Origin: JBDTDV01 sp039922875
Lineage (GTDB): Bacteria > Actinomycetota > Actinomycetes > Actinomycetales > Microbacteriaceae
Direction of reading: 5' to 3'
NCBI GenBank assembly: GCA_039922875.1
Contig: JBDTDV010000060.1
Coordinates: 1 to 44,691, forward strand
DNA length: 44,691 nt
The position numbers and the translations under genes are program-made. Positions 8,626 through 16,001 of the stretch are shown in pieces; positions within the stretch are counted from its first letter, which is position 1, and every line of letters starts with the position of its first letter. The notes beneath the pieces were generated by a model, which saw only the letters and a list, made by a program, of their open reading frames with translations, made no database searches and was not told where the DNA came from.

Positions 8626-9316
8626 TCTGCGACGGTGGCGGATGGGTAGCGGTACCCTCTGGCGCCTTGTCGCGCTGATCGTCTTTGTCGTTGCGGCGGC
8701 GCTGATCGCAGCGTTCATCCCAGTGCCGGCGGTGGATACGCTTCGCTCTACCGTCGCCTCGGCGGGCGCGATCGGGCTGATCGGATTTGTTCTCGGTTAC
8801 GCCGCGATCACGCTCGCGCCGGTCCCGAAGGCTGCGCTGAGTATTGTCGCCGGACTGGTGTGGGGTTTCTGGGCTGGCGCGATCATGGTCTACATCGGTG
8901 CGCTTCTGGGCGCAGGCTTCGCCTTTCTCCTCGGCCGATGGCTGGGCCGGGAGACGATCGAACGGTTCACCGGAACGCGGGTGGCGCGGGTCGACGAGCT
9001 GCTACGCCGCCGTGGGTTCCTCGCCGTCCTGGGGGTGCGGCTGGTGCCGGTCATCCCGTTCACCGCGATCAACTACATTGCCGGGCTGACCGCAGTCCGC
9101 CGCCGCGACTACGCCCTGGGGACTGCGGTCGGCATCATTCCCGGCGACATCGCATACGTAGCGATCGGTGCGTACGGCCTGCAGCTCGGTTGGGAATTCT
9201 GGGCCGCCGTTGGTGGCCTCGGGGTGCTGACCATCGGAGGCGTGCTCGTGGGCATTCGCACCAGACGTCGCTCCGGAACAACGGTCGATCGCGAAATGAG
9301 AGATGACAATGTTTGA
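8618..9316 (+). CDS. TVP38/TMEM64 (DedA-superfamily) membrane protein
   Basis: The 232-residue protein has about six hydrophobic segments and the TVP38/TMEM64 (SNARE-associated/VTT domain) signature: GAGFAFLLGRWLGRETIERF followed by RLVPVIPFTAINYIAGLT and GIIPGDIAYVAIGAYG. Members of this superfamily are linked to lipid flipping or scrambling and to proton-dependent transport. E. coli YdjX and YdjZ, encoded beside ynjABCDEF, belong to it. The start overlaps the ATPase end, and the end overlaps the next gene by 14 bases. A role in moving a lipid or lipid precursor made by the neighbours is an inference. Confidence 0.88.
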   Translation: MRDLRRWRMGSGTLWRLVALIVFVVAAALIAAFIPVPAVDTLRSTVASAGAIGLIGFVLGYAAITLAPVPKAALSIVAGLVWGFWAGAIMVYIGALLGAGFAFLLGRWLGRETIERFTGTRVARVDELLRRRGFLAVLGVRLVPVIPFTAINYIAGLTAVRRRDYALGTAVGIIPGDIAYVAIGAYGLQLGWEFWAAVGGLGVLTIGGVLVGIRTRRRSGTTVDREMRDDNV

Positions 9317-9935
9317 TTCTGCCCTGCGCCGCCGGTTCGATACCCCACTGACGGTGATGGCCGAGTCCCTTGACCGGCCGTGGATCAGTCCGGACCGGTT
9401 GACGGTCTTCGGGCTTGGGCTTGGTATCGCCAGCGCCGTCTGCGCGGGGTTTCAACTCTGGCTGATCGCCGCGGTTCTGTGGCTTCTCTCTCGCCTGCTC
9501 GACGGGCTCGACGGTTCGCTGGCCCGGGTGCGGCGCACGCCCGGAAGGCGGTTGGAATCCAGTGCCGGCGGCTTCTTGGACATCACCTCTGACTTCGTCG
9601 TGTACGGGGCGGCCGTCTTCGGAGTCGGCATCGGGGCGAGTGTGGAATTCGGTTCGCCGTGGTGGCCTTTCGTCGCGGTTCTGCTGACCTATTACGTCAA
9701 TGGCGGTGCGTTCCTTGCCTTCTCTTCTCTTGCCGAAAAGGCCGGCAGAACGATCGACGACGGGCGGTCTCTCTCTTTCTTCGGCCGCATTGCCGAGGCG
9801 ACAGAGACCATCGTGATTCACACGGTGTGGTTGCTCGTGCCATCTGCCGCGTGGATCATCGCCATCGGTTGGGCCGTTTTCGTCGGAGCCAGCGCAACTC
9901 AGCGGATTGTTGCGGGGTATCGGGCGCTCGTGTGA
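9303..9935 (+). CDS. CDP-alcohol phosphatidyltransferase family protein (YnjF-like)
   Basis: The 210-residue membrane enzyme carries the family's catalytic pattern: Asp67, Asp70-Gly71, Ala74-Arg75, then Gly89, Asp93 and Asp97 (DGLDGSLAR ... GGFLDITSD). These residues bind the divalent metals and CDP moiety and activate the acceptor alcohol. The gap between AR and the glycine is 13 residues instead of the usual 8, a feature that may mark an YnjF-like subgroup. It should condense a CDP-linked lipid with an alcohol; the alcohol is unknown. It is the last gene of the overlapping run that starts at the radical SAM gene and ends convergently with the oxidoreductase. Confidence 0.88.
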   Translation: MTMFDSALRRRFDTPLTVMAESLDRPWISPDRLTVFGLGLGIASAVCAGFQLWLIAAVLWLLSRLLDGLDGSLARVRRTPGRRLESSAGGFLDITSDFVVYGAAVFGVGIGASVEFGSPWWPFVAVLLTYYVNGGAFLAFSSLAEKAGRTIDDGRSLSFFGRIAEATETIVIHTVWLLVPSAAWIIAIGWAVFVGASATQRIVAGYRALV

Positions 9936-9944
9936 GCGGCGGGA

Positions 9945-11426
9945 TCATTTCACTCTGGCACGGCGAATGGTTACCAACAGGTGGATTGCGCGGCGCAGGA
10001 GCCCCCTGCCTAAGCGTTCCCGCACGATAACCAAGCACGCGTTCCACACCGCATCGTTGTAGGTCGGATACGGGTGGGTGGTGCTGGCGACCTGGCTGGC
10101 GGTGAGGCGGTGCTTGAGCGCAAGCGTCACCTCCGCGAGGGATTCACCGGCACGGGGACCCACGATCGTTGCCCCGAGCAGAACTCCCTTCCGGTCGGTG
10201 ACGATCTGGGTGAATCCGGAGGTCGCGGCCTCGGTGATGGCCCGGTCGAGATGGCGGTGATCGATGGTCACGACCCGATGGGTGGAGGGGATTGCATCGG
10301 CGGCTTGCAGACCGACAGCAGCGATCTCGGGTTCGGTGAACGTCACCCGAGGGATTACCCGCCGGTCCACCCGGCGCCGCAGCCCCAGGATGGCGTTGGA
10401 TGCGGCAATGCTGCCGTTGACACCCGCAGTGTGCGTGAACCGGGGGAGTGCGGTCACGTCTCCGGCGGTCCAGATTCGCGAGTTGGTGGTGCGCAAATTG
10501 TCGTCGATGATCACCGTGCCGCGGTCGTCGAGGCTGACGCCGGCGTTTTCAAGTGCCAGGGACCGGGTATCGGCAAGCCTGCCCACGGCCACGAGGATAC
10601 GGTCAAAATTCAGCACCGTGCCGTCGTCCAGGGTGAGGGAACCGGACATCGCGTCGGTGGATTCGATCTGTTTCACGGCGGATCCCTTCCGCACTTCGAC
10701 TCCGTCTCGCTTCAGCGCAGCGGAGAGGATCTCCTCGGCCGCCTTGGACTCTCTCGGAACAAGACGCTCACTGCGCTGGACAAGGGTCACGCGTGACCCG
10801 AGGCGAGCCAGCGCTTGGCCGAGCTCGCATCCGATCGGACCACCGCCGACGACCACGAGCCGGTCCGGTCGTTCGGTGAGGTCCCAAATGTTGTCGCTGG
10901 TCAGCACGGTCAGTGTGTCTGCTCCCGCTACATCGAGATTACGCGGGCGGCTTCCGGTTGCGATCATCGCCTGGCGAAACCGAATCGTCTGGCCGTTGAC
11001 GATCAGAGTGCGCCCGTCGAGGAAACGAGCCGACCCTCGCAGGACGGCGATACCGGCGTGTTCGAGAGACTCGGCGGAGTCGACGGGTGCAATCGTGTGC
11101 ATCGCGGAGTGCAGATGGCTCAGTACCGCACCGAAATCGACTACCTCGCCATCCACTCTCACCCCCAGCGCTGCGGAGCGCGCGGCCGTGGATGCGGCGT
11201 GGGCGGCGGCGATCAACGATTTCGACGGCACACATCCTGTCCATAAGCAGTCCCCGCCAAGGCGACCCGACTCGATCAGCAGGACCCGGGCACCGAAACT
11301 CGCCGCGGTGCGGCCGGCCACGAGCCCAGCGGTACCTCCACCGATAACCACGAAGTCCCACGGGTTTGCGGGTGGGATGAAATCGTGGAGAGCGCCGGTC
11401 ATAGTGTTGAGGGTAGGCCAGGTCAT
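9945..11426 (-). CDS. Flavin disulfide oxidoreductase, mercuric-reductase-like without C-terminal Cys pair
   Basis: The 493-residue protein has an FAD-binding GGGTAG motif (29-34), a redox-active pair in GGDCLWTGCVPSK (Cys60, Cys65), an NAD(P)-binding VVGGGPIGCELG and a C-terminal dimerisation domain with HPYPTYND. It is annotated as mercuric reductase in many genomes, but it ends in RRARVK and lacks the vicinal cysteines that deliver Hg(II) in true MerA. The substrate is therefore probably different. Proteins of this CLWTGC type are known next to, or fused with, TVP38/TMEM64 domains, which ties it to the operon it faces. It is divergent from the methyltransferase. A second in-frame ATG lies at 11402. 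Confidence 0.85.
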   Translation of the reverse strand: MTWPTLNTMTGALHDFIPPANPWDFVVIGGGTAGLVAGRTAASFGARVLLIESGRLGGDCLWTGCVPSKSLIAAAHAASTAARSAALGVRVDGEVVDFGAVLSHLHSAMHTIAPVDSAESLEHAGIAVLRGSARFLDGRTLIVNGQTIRFRQAMIATGSRPRNLDVAGADTLTVLTSDNIWDLTERPDRLVVVGGGPIGCELGQALARLGSRVTLVQRSERLVPRESKAAEEILSAALKRDGVEVRKGSAVKQIESTDAMSGSLTLDDGTVLNFDRILVAVGRLADTRSLALENAGVSLDDRGTVIIDDNLRTTNSRIWTAGDVTALPRFTHTAGVNGSIAASNAILGLRRRVDRRVIPRVTFTEPEIAAVGLQAADAIPSTHRVVTIDHRHLDRAITEAATSGFTQIVTDRKGVLLGATIVGPRAGESLAEVTLALKHRLTASQVASTTHPYPTYNDAVWNACLVIVRERLGRGLLRRAIHLLVTIRRARVK

Positions 11427-11453
11427 GGCGGGCCGTCTGTGAAGGAGGTCACT

Positions 11454-12101
11454 GTGCGGGCAGCGAAATGGTACACGGCAGGAGCCCCCTTCTACGACAC
11501 GTTCTCAGGGGAGCGGTTGCTTTATCGGGTCGGTAGGGTTGCCGGGGTCCGGCTTCTGCGACCGCGACCCGGCGATGTCGTGTTGGATCTTGGCTGCGGC
11601 ACCGGGCTCAATTTCTCTCTGCTCGCCGACGCGGTCGGGCCGTCCGGGCTGGTGATCGGCTTGGACCGGAGCCCCGGGATGCTGGCGGTCGCCCGACGAC
11701 GCGTCGCGCGCGAGGATCTGCGCACGGTGCGCCTGCTTGAGGCCGATGCGGAGTCGTTCGATGCCGACCTGGTCAACGCCATCGTCGAAGAGTCGGGTCG
11801 GGAGCCGGGAGTGGATGCGGTGTTCGCGACCTATTCCATGAGTGTGTTCGCTGACTGGCGCGCCGCCTGGCGCGCCAGCCTCGCTGTGCTGAAGCACCCC
11901 GGAAGGGTTGGGATCGTTGATCTGCAATCCACCACCGGGCTCGCTAGCGTTCTCGGCCCGCTGGCGCATCTAGCCTGCCAGCTCGGCGGTTCCGATATCC
12001 ATGCGCATCCCTGGGCCGCACTGCAGGCGGATGGCACGGGGGTCGTTCTGGAAAGCCTGCGTGGCGGGCACATCGTTGCGGCCGCGGGAACGCTTTTTTA
12101 G
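11454..12101 (+). CDS. Class I SAM-dependent methyltransferase
   Basis: The protein of about 215 residues opens with YTAGAPFYDTFSGERLLYRV, typical of UbiE/COQ5-like methyltransferases. Motif I VVLDLGCGTGLNFSLL binds SAM, GLDRSPGMLAVARRR is motif II, and VFATYSMSVFADWRAAWR lies near motif IV. I chose the GTG at 11454 because AAGGAGG (11442-11448) is 5 bases upstream; longer in-frame starts would run into the divergent oxidoreductase. It could methylate a small molecule or lipid made by the neighbouring pathway. The substrate cannot be told from sequence. Confidence 0.83.
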   Translation: MRAAKWYTAGAPFYDTFSGERLLYRVGRVAGVRLLRPRPGDVVLDLGCGTGLNFSLLADAVGPSGLVIGLDRSPGMLAVARRRVAREDLRTVRLLEADAESFDADLVNAIVEESGREPGVDAVFATYSMSVFADWRAAWRASLAVLKHPGRVGIVDLQSTTGLASVLGPLAHLACQLGGSDIHAHPWAALQADGTGVVLESLRGGHIVAAAGTLF

Positions 12102-12790
12102 TTCGTCGAGTGCAGCGATTCGGCCAGCTCGGTAATCGATCGCGCGACGAGGTCGGGAGACGCGAAATAGCTCGGGTACGGCTCATCGTCGCGATTGATC
12201 CACGCGGTTCGCATTCCTGCCCGGTTGGCGCCGTGGATGTCCCACGGGTGAACGGCGACCAGCACCATTTCTTGAGCCGCCAGTCCCGTGGCGGCGAACG
12301 CAACCTCGTATGCCGATTCCGCTGGTTTCCACTGCGACCCACCCTCCACGGAGAGCAGCATCGAGAACTCGTCCCGAATGCCGGCGTCGGAGAGCAATTT
12401 CTCGGCAACCTCGGTGGAACCATTGGACAGGGTCAACAGGCGCAGGCCGCCGCGAGCGAGAGCATGAACGCCCTCGACAACATCCGGGTGCAGTGAGAGC
12501 ATCCTCATCCGTTCCAGGATCGAGGAGGTCGCCTCGGCAACCGGGCAGTTCAGCGGAACAGATCCCAGTACCGCCATCAAATGGGTTCTGGCGATTTCGG
12601 CGAACGCCGTGCTTTCGTCCACCGCCGCGAGCGCGAACCCGTCGCGCAAGACTCCGGCAAACCATGTTTTCGCCAGTGCGGCCGGTGCGCCGACGGCGTC
12701 GAATGCGTCCGTCATCGCAGACATGTCCGACAGCGTCCCATTGACATCGAAAACGACGGCCGCAACATCGGCCGGGTTGAGGTCACTCAT
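12098..12790 (-). CDS. HAD-superfamily hydrolase, haloacid dehalogenase type II-like
   Basis: The 230-residue protein has HAD motif I FDVNGTLSD (nucleophile Asp15), motif II TLSNGS, the motif III lysine in WKP, and the motif IV-like VHPWDIHGANRAG typical of type II haloacid dehalogenases. These enzymes hydrolyse 2-haloacids or act as phosphatases, and annotation as dehalogenase is often wrong. Asn replaces the more usual aromatic residue after the nucleophile. It overlaps the methyltransferase end by 4 bases in a convergent arrangement. The IS element lies 42 bases upstream of its start and may have separated it from genes it once neighboured. Confidence 0.82.
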   Translation of the reverse strand: MSDLNPADVAAVVFDVNGTLSDMSAMTDAFDAVGAPAALAKTWFAGVLRDGFALAAVDESTAFAEIARTHLMAVLGSVPLNCPVAEATSSILERMRMLSLHPDVVEGVHALARGGLRLLTLSNGSTEVAEKLLSDAGIRDEFSMLLSVEGGSQWKPAESAYEVAFAATGLAAQEMVLVAVHPWDIHGANRAGMRTAWINRDDEPYPSYFASPDLVARSITELAESLHSTN

Positions 12791-12826
12791 CAGTCCAGTT
12801 TGTCACCCACGGTGGGATTCAGGTGT

Positions 12827-12832
12827 CCTAGG
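12827..12832. repeat. Target-site duplication CCTAGG, left copy
   Basis: CCTAGG immediately outside the TGT end of the IS matches the NCTAGN target reported for IS481 and is repeated at the other end. The TAG at 12828-12830, read on the minus strand, is the transposase stop codon. Confidence 0.9.
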
Positions 12833-13811
12833 TGTTCTTCCCATTGACGTTGTGGACGCGTTCGATGGGGGGCTTGCCTCCGATGCCGGTATGGGGTCTG
12901 TGGTGATTGTAGCTATGAATCCAGGCCTGGTAGGTGGCTGCTCGGGCCGCGTCTGAGGGGTAGTGGTCGGCGTAGGCCCACTCGAACGCGAGGGTGCGGT
13001 GGAAGCGTTCGATTTTCCCGTTCGTTTGTGGCCGGTAGGGCTTGGTGTATTTGTGTTTGATCCCCTCGCCGAGCGCGTCGTTGAACAGCCTCGAACGGTA
13101 GCAGGATCCGTTGTCGGTCATCACCCGGGTCACGGTGATCCCCAGCCCTGTGTAGAACACGTTGGCGCGGTCCCAGAATTCGGCGGCGGACCCCTTCTTC
13201 TCGTCGGTGAGGATCTCGGAGTAGACGACCCGGGAGTGGTCATCGATCGCGGAGTGCAGGAACGCGTAGCCGACCGGGACGGATTTCTTCTTGTTCTTGA
13301 CCCCGGCAGCTTTGCCCAAAGTGCGCCATCCTCCGCCGTCGGGGATGCGGCCGAGTTTCTTCACGTCGACATGCACCAGATCGCCGGGATTGCCGCGTTC
13401 ATAGCGCACCGGCTTGGGCTTGCGAACCCGCACCCCGGTGTTCAGATCGATGTGGCCCAGCAACGGCACCCGGTAGCGGGTGAGCACCTTTGACACCGTC
13501 GATTGCGGCAGGTGCAGGTGGTAGCCGATCCGGTGCGGACCCCACCGTCTCGTGACCCGCAGGGCGATGATCCGCCGCTCCGTTCGCCGGTCGGTGCGGT
13601 TCGGAGACCGTAACGGACGCGATGAGCGATCCTGCAGTCCGGCTTTACCCTCAGCCCGATACCGGGCCGCCCACTTGGACACGGTGCCGCGTGCGACTTG
13701 GAAGCGTTCGGCGACGCGGGCCTGCGCCCATCCGTCGTTGACGACGAGCTGGGCGATCTTCAACCGGCCGGCCGGGTTCAACGCAGCGCGGGCGTGGGTA
13801 ACGTATGACAC
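12828..13811 (-). CDS. IS481-family transposase
   Basis: The 327-residue transposase has N-terminal helix-turn-helix segments (about 18-55 and 85-112) and an rve-type integrase core with catalytic Asp149 (HVDVKK), Asp233 (MTDNGS) and Glu268 (NGKIERFHR). D233 and E268 are 35 residues apart, as expected for this DDE family. The start is a GTG at 13809-13811 with GGAGG 5 bases upstream. The last codon straddles the IS boundary and the TAG stop lies in the target duplication, so the element itself carries no stop codon. An 11-bp inverted repeat overlaps the ribosome binding site. Confidence 0.95.
   Translation of the reverse strand: MSYVTHARAALNPAGRLKIAQLVVNDGWAQARVAERFQVARGTVSKWAARYRAEGKAGLQDRSSRPLRSPNRTDRRTERRIIALRVTRRWGPHRIGYHLHLPQSTVSKVLTRYRVPLLGHIDLNTGVRVRKPKPVRYERGNPGDLVHVDVKKLGRIPDGGGWRTLGKAAGVKNKKKSVPVGYAFLHSAIDDHSRVVYSEILTDEKKGSAAEFWDRANVFYTGLGITVTRVMTDNGSCYRSRLFNDALGEGIKHKYTKPYRPQTNGKIERFHRTLAFEWAYADHYPSDAARAATYQAWIHSYNHHRPHTGIGGKPPIERVHNVNGKNT
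12833..12854. repeat. IS left terminal inverted repeat
   Basis: Begins TGTTCTTCCCA and matches the complement of 13895-13916 at 18 of 22 positions. It encodes the C-terminal codons of the transposase on the minus strand. Confidence 0.85.
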
Positions 13812-13868
13812 GAGGACCTCCGTGGATCGAGATGAGTGTGGTTACCCATATCGATACCGGAGGTCCTC
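13812..13868 (-). promoter_or_regulatory. Inverted repeat able to hide the transposase ribosome binding site
   Basis: GAGGACCTCCG (13812-13822) and CGGAGGTCCTC (13858-13868) are perfect 11-bp complements separated by 35 bases. In a transcript entering from merA the upstream arm would pair with the GGAGG site and the base just before the GTG start. A transcript starting within the loop would lack that arm and be translated. This is the arrangement known from IS10 and IS50, where read-through transcripts are not translated. The structure is seen in sequence; the function is inferred. Confidence 0.7.
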
Positions 13869-13894
13869 ACCTCATTCAGTCACGCCACGCTGCA

Positions 13895-13916
13895 CACAAC
13901 CACCGTGGGAAGAACA
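13895..13916. repeat. IS right terminal inverted repeat
   Basis: Ends TGGGAAGAACA and is the partner of the repeat at 12833-12854, with the outer 11 bases identical. Confidence 0.85.
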
Positions 13917-13922
13917 CCTAGG
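13917..13922. repeat. Target-site duplication CCTAGG, right copy
   Basis: This is the second copy of the target duplication. Read on the minus strand it contains the merA stop codon TAG (13918-13920), so merA kept its original end when the IS inserted. Confidence 0.9.
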
Positions 13923-15366
13923 CGGCGCAGCAGGAGAGTTTGGAGACGTCGGTGTTGTAGGACTGGCACGCGATCCTCAAGCCTTCGGCCATGGTCAGAT
14001 ACGGGCTCCACATGTGGGCGACCTGATCGACGGTCATGCCGGCTTCCAGAATGTAGACGCCGGCCGCGGCGATTTCGCCGGCATCTTTCGCGACGGCGGT
14101 GATGCCGAGGATGCGCCCGGTGTCATGGTCGGCGACAACTTTGACGAATCCGCGGGTGTCCCGGTTCACCAGGGCTCGTGGTACATATTCCAAAGGCACC
14201 ACGCCGCATTGGCAGCGGATGCCTGCGCCGTTGGCCTCTTTATCCGTCATCCCCACGGCGGCCAGCGCCGGACTTGTGAAGGTGACCCGCGGGAGGTGCC
14301 GGTAGTCGACTTCTCGGCCGGCATCGTTGAATGCGTTCTCCACGATCAGGGCACCGTGGTTGGCGGCGACATAGACGAATTGGCGGTGCCCGGTGACGTC
14401 CCCGGCAGCCCAGATCCGCGGATTAGTGCTGACCAGCGTGCTGCCCACCACGATCTCGCCGGTCTTTCCGGTTTCGACCCCGACCGCGGCCAGATTTAGC
14501 CCGTCGGTGACCGGGCGTCGGCCGGTGGCGACGAGGAGTTTGCTGGCCCGGAATTCCTGCCGTCCGCCGTCCACGGTCGCTGTTGCGACAACCTCTGCGC
14601 TGCTCTGGTCGGTGCGCGCCCCGGTCACGGTGGCCCTCCGGACGACCCGGATGCCCTCATCGGCGAAGACTCCCGCCAGTGCCCGGGATGCTTCCGGTTC
14701 CTCTGCAGAGGCCAGCCTGGACCGCACCAGCATGGTCACCTTCGAGCCGAGCCTGGCGAACAGTTGTGCCTGCTCCAGGGCGACATAGCCACCTCCCAGA
14801 ACCAGCAGGGACTGCGGGAGCTCATCGAGTTCCATCGCGGTCGTCGAGGTCAGATAGTCCACCCCGTGCAATCCGTCGATCGGAGGCGCCCAGGGGGCCG
14901 AGCCGGTGGCGATCAGGTAATGGTCCGCGCGCACCACTTCCGCGGTGCCGTCGGCACCGGTGACATCGAGCACCGGATCGACCGCGGTTCCGGAGAAGAC
15001 GGCATTGCCCTGTCGCAACTGCCACCCATAGTCGTTGATCAAGTCCACATATTTTGTGGCCCGCATCGTTTCCACCAGGGTGCGTGTGCCGTCGAGCAAT
15101 TCCGGCATGTCGGTCGGATCAGCGGAGGCCATGATGCCGGGGAACCGGCCGGAGTCCAGAGCCACATGGCGTGCCTCGGCAGCGGCCAGCAACGCTTTTG
15201 AGGGAATGCAGCCGGTGTTCACGCACGTGCCGCCTATCCTGCCGCGCTCGATCATGACAACCTTCTTGCCGAGATTGGTGGCCCGGATGGCGGCCGCGAA
15301 CGCACCGCCGCCAGAGCCGATGATGGCCAGATCGAAGCTGGACACGGACATTGACGGGGCTGACAT
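13918..15366 (-). CDS. merA: Mercuric reductase MerA, short form
   Basis: The 482-residue flavoenzyme should reduce Hg(II) to Hg(0) with NADPH in the cytoplasm. It has an FAD motif GSGGGAFAAA (17-26), redox-active GTCVNTGCIPSK (Cys48, Cys53), NAD(P)-binding VLGGGYVALEQAQ, and the diagnostic C-terminal vicinal cysteines Cys479-Cys480 (KLSCCAA) that hand Hg(II) to the active site. The N-terminal NmerA metallochaperone domain is absent, as in other short MerA proteins. The start ATG follows GGAGG by 4 bases. No merT, merP or merB gene is seen. The stop codon lies in the IS target duplication. Confidence 0.95.
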   Translation of the reverse strand: MSAPSMSVSSFDLAIIGSGGGAFAAAIRATNLGKKVVMIERGRIGGTCVNTGCIPSKALLAAAEARHVALDSGRFPGIMASADPTDMPELLDGTRTLVETMRATKYVDLINDYGWQLRQGNAVFSGTAVDPVLDVTGADGTAEVVRADHYLIATGSAPWAPPIDGLHGVDYLTSTTAMELDELPQSLLVLGGGYVALEQAQLFARLGSKVTMLVRSRLASAEEPEASRALAGVFADEGIRVVRRATVTGARTDQSSAEVVATATVDGGRQEFRASKLLVATGRRPVTDGLNLAAVGVETGKTGEIVVGSTLVSTNPRIWAAGDVTGHRQFVYVAANHGALIVENAFNDAGREVDYRHLPRVTFTSPALAAVGMTDKEANGAGIRCQCGVVPLEYVPRALVNRDTRGFVKVVADHDTGRILGITAVAKDAGEIAAAGVYILEAGMTVDQVAHMWSPYLTMAEGLRIACQSYNTDVSKLSCCAA

Positions 15367-15439
15367 GAAACCTCCACGCGGTGGCTGAATTGCAGTGCGC
15401 AGGTGGAAGCGACATCACGTCGTGATCCTGCTGTGGCCC

Positions 15440-15472
15440 ACTCTGCACCTTGACCTATAGTGGAATGTCAAG
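15440..15472 (-). promoter_or_regulatory. MerR-type promoter/operator driving merA
   Basis: On the minus strand a -35 box TTGACA (15466-15471) is followed by a 19-base spacer and a weak -10 region (GCAGAG, 15441-15446). The overlong spacer is the hallmark of MerR-activated promoters. An imperfect 22-bp palindrome centred on CACTATAG fills 15447-15468, starting inside the -35 box, as in CueR/SoxR-type operators. CTTGAC and GTCAAG also form perfect outer arms (15449-15454, 15467-15472). The predicted merA transcript start is about 67 bases before its ATG. Confidence 0.72.
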
Positions 15473-15531
15473 CGCGAGTTTGCGCCGAAGTCAGCGGAAG
15501 ACGGAAGCGGAAGACGAAGTGGACGGTGATT

Positions 15532-15921
15532 ATGCGCATTGGTGAGGCGGCAGTGGCCACGGGGATGACCACGAAGACGCTCCGGTTCTACGAAGATCGA
15601 GGACTACTGCCGCCGGCGCGTCGGGCGCCAAACGGCTACCGCGACTATGGAGACGAAACGATTGCCCGGCTGGATTTCATTCACCGTGGGCGGATTGCCG
15701 GGCTCACTCTGGCCCAGATCGGGGACATCCTGAGGGTACGCGATGCGGGACATGCCCCGTGTTTCCACGTGCGTGACCTGCTGGCCAAACAGTTGGCAGA
15801 CCTTGATCGGCAGATTGCGGAGCTGCTGACGTTGCGATCTGCTGTCGCCGAATACCACGAGACGGTCGCCGCGGCGGATCCTGTCGAGTGCGACCCGCAG
15901 CGCATCTGCAGTTACCTTTAG
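15532..15921 (+). CDS. merR: MerR-family metal-responsive regulator
   Basis: The 129-residue protein starts MRIGEAAVATGMTTKTLRFY, the winged helix-turn-helix of MerR regulators, followed by the wing, a dimerisation helix (about 82-110) and a C-terminal tail. Cys77 before the dimer helix and Cys120/Cys126 at the end resemble the metal-binding cysteines of the mercury/zinc/cadmium branch, though spacing differs from Tn501 MerR (82/117/126). I chose the ATG at 15532 because the family begins there; upstream in-frame starts add non-conserved residues. It is divergent from merA with the MerR promoter between them, so mercury control of merA is the likely role. Confidence 0.85.
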   Translation: MRIGEAAVATGMTTKTLRFYEDRGLLPPARRAPNGYRDYGDETIARLDFIHRGRIAGLTLAQIGDILRVRDAGHAPCFHVRDLLAKQLADLDRQIAELLTLRSAVAEYHETVAAADPVECDPQRICSYL

Positions 15922-16001
15922 CCAGCGCTGGAGCGCTTTACCGATAGCTGCTGGCCCGAGTAGGGTGACGATCACCACTGGGCCTATGCAAGGAGACGTC
16001 G

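Larger units (their letters stand above)
12833..13916 (-). mobile_element. IS481-family insertion sequence, complete
   Basis: The 1084-bp element begins TGT and ends ACA, and is flanked by 6-bp CCTAGG duplications. The imperfect terminal inverted repeats are 22 bp: the first 11 bases (TGTTCTTCCCA) are identical, and 18 of 22 match overall. It holds one transposase gene running almost end to end. The intact frame, clean ends and perfect target duplication suggest a recent insertion, probably still mobile. It sits exactly at the merA stop codon. Confidence 0.93.

Noticed and set aside
10264..11442. Long plus-strand frame opposite the flavin oxidoreductase
   Set aside because: It has no recognisable motif and low-complexity Arg/Ser/Pro composition, as expected for the opposite strand of a high-GC gene.
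15922..15945. CCAGCGCTGG palindrome after merR as a terminator
   Set aside because: The stem is only 5 bp each side and no T-run follows.
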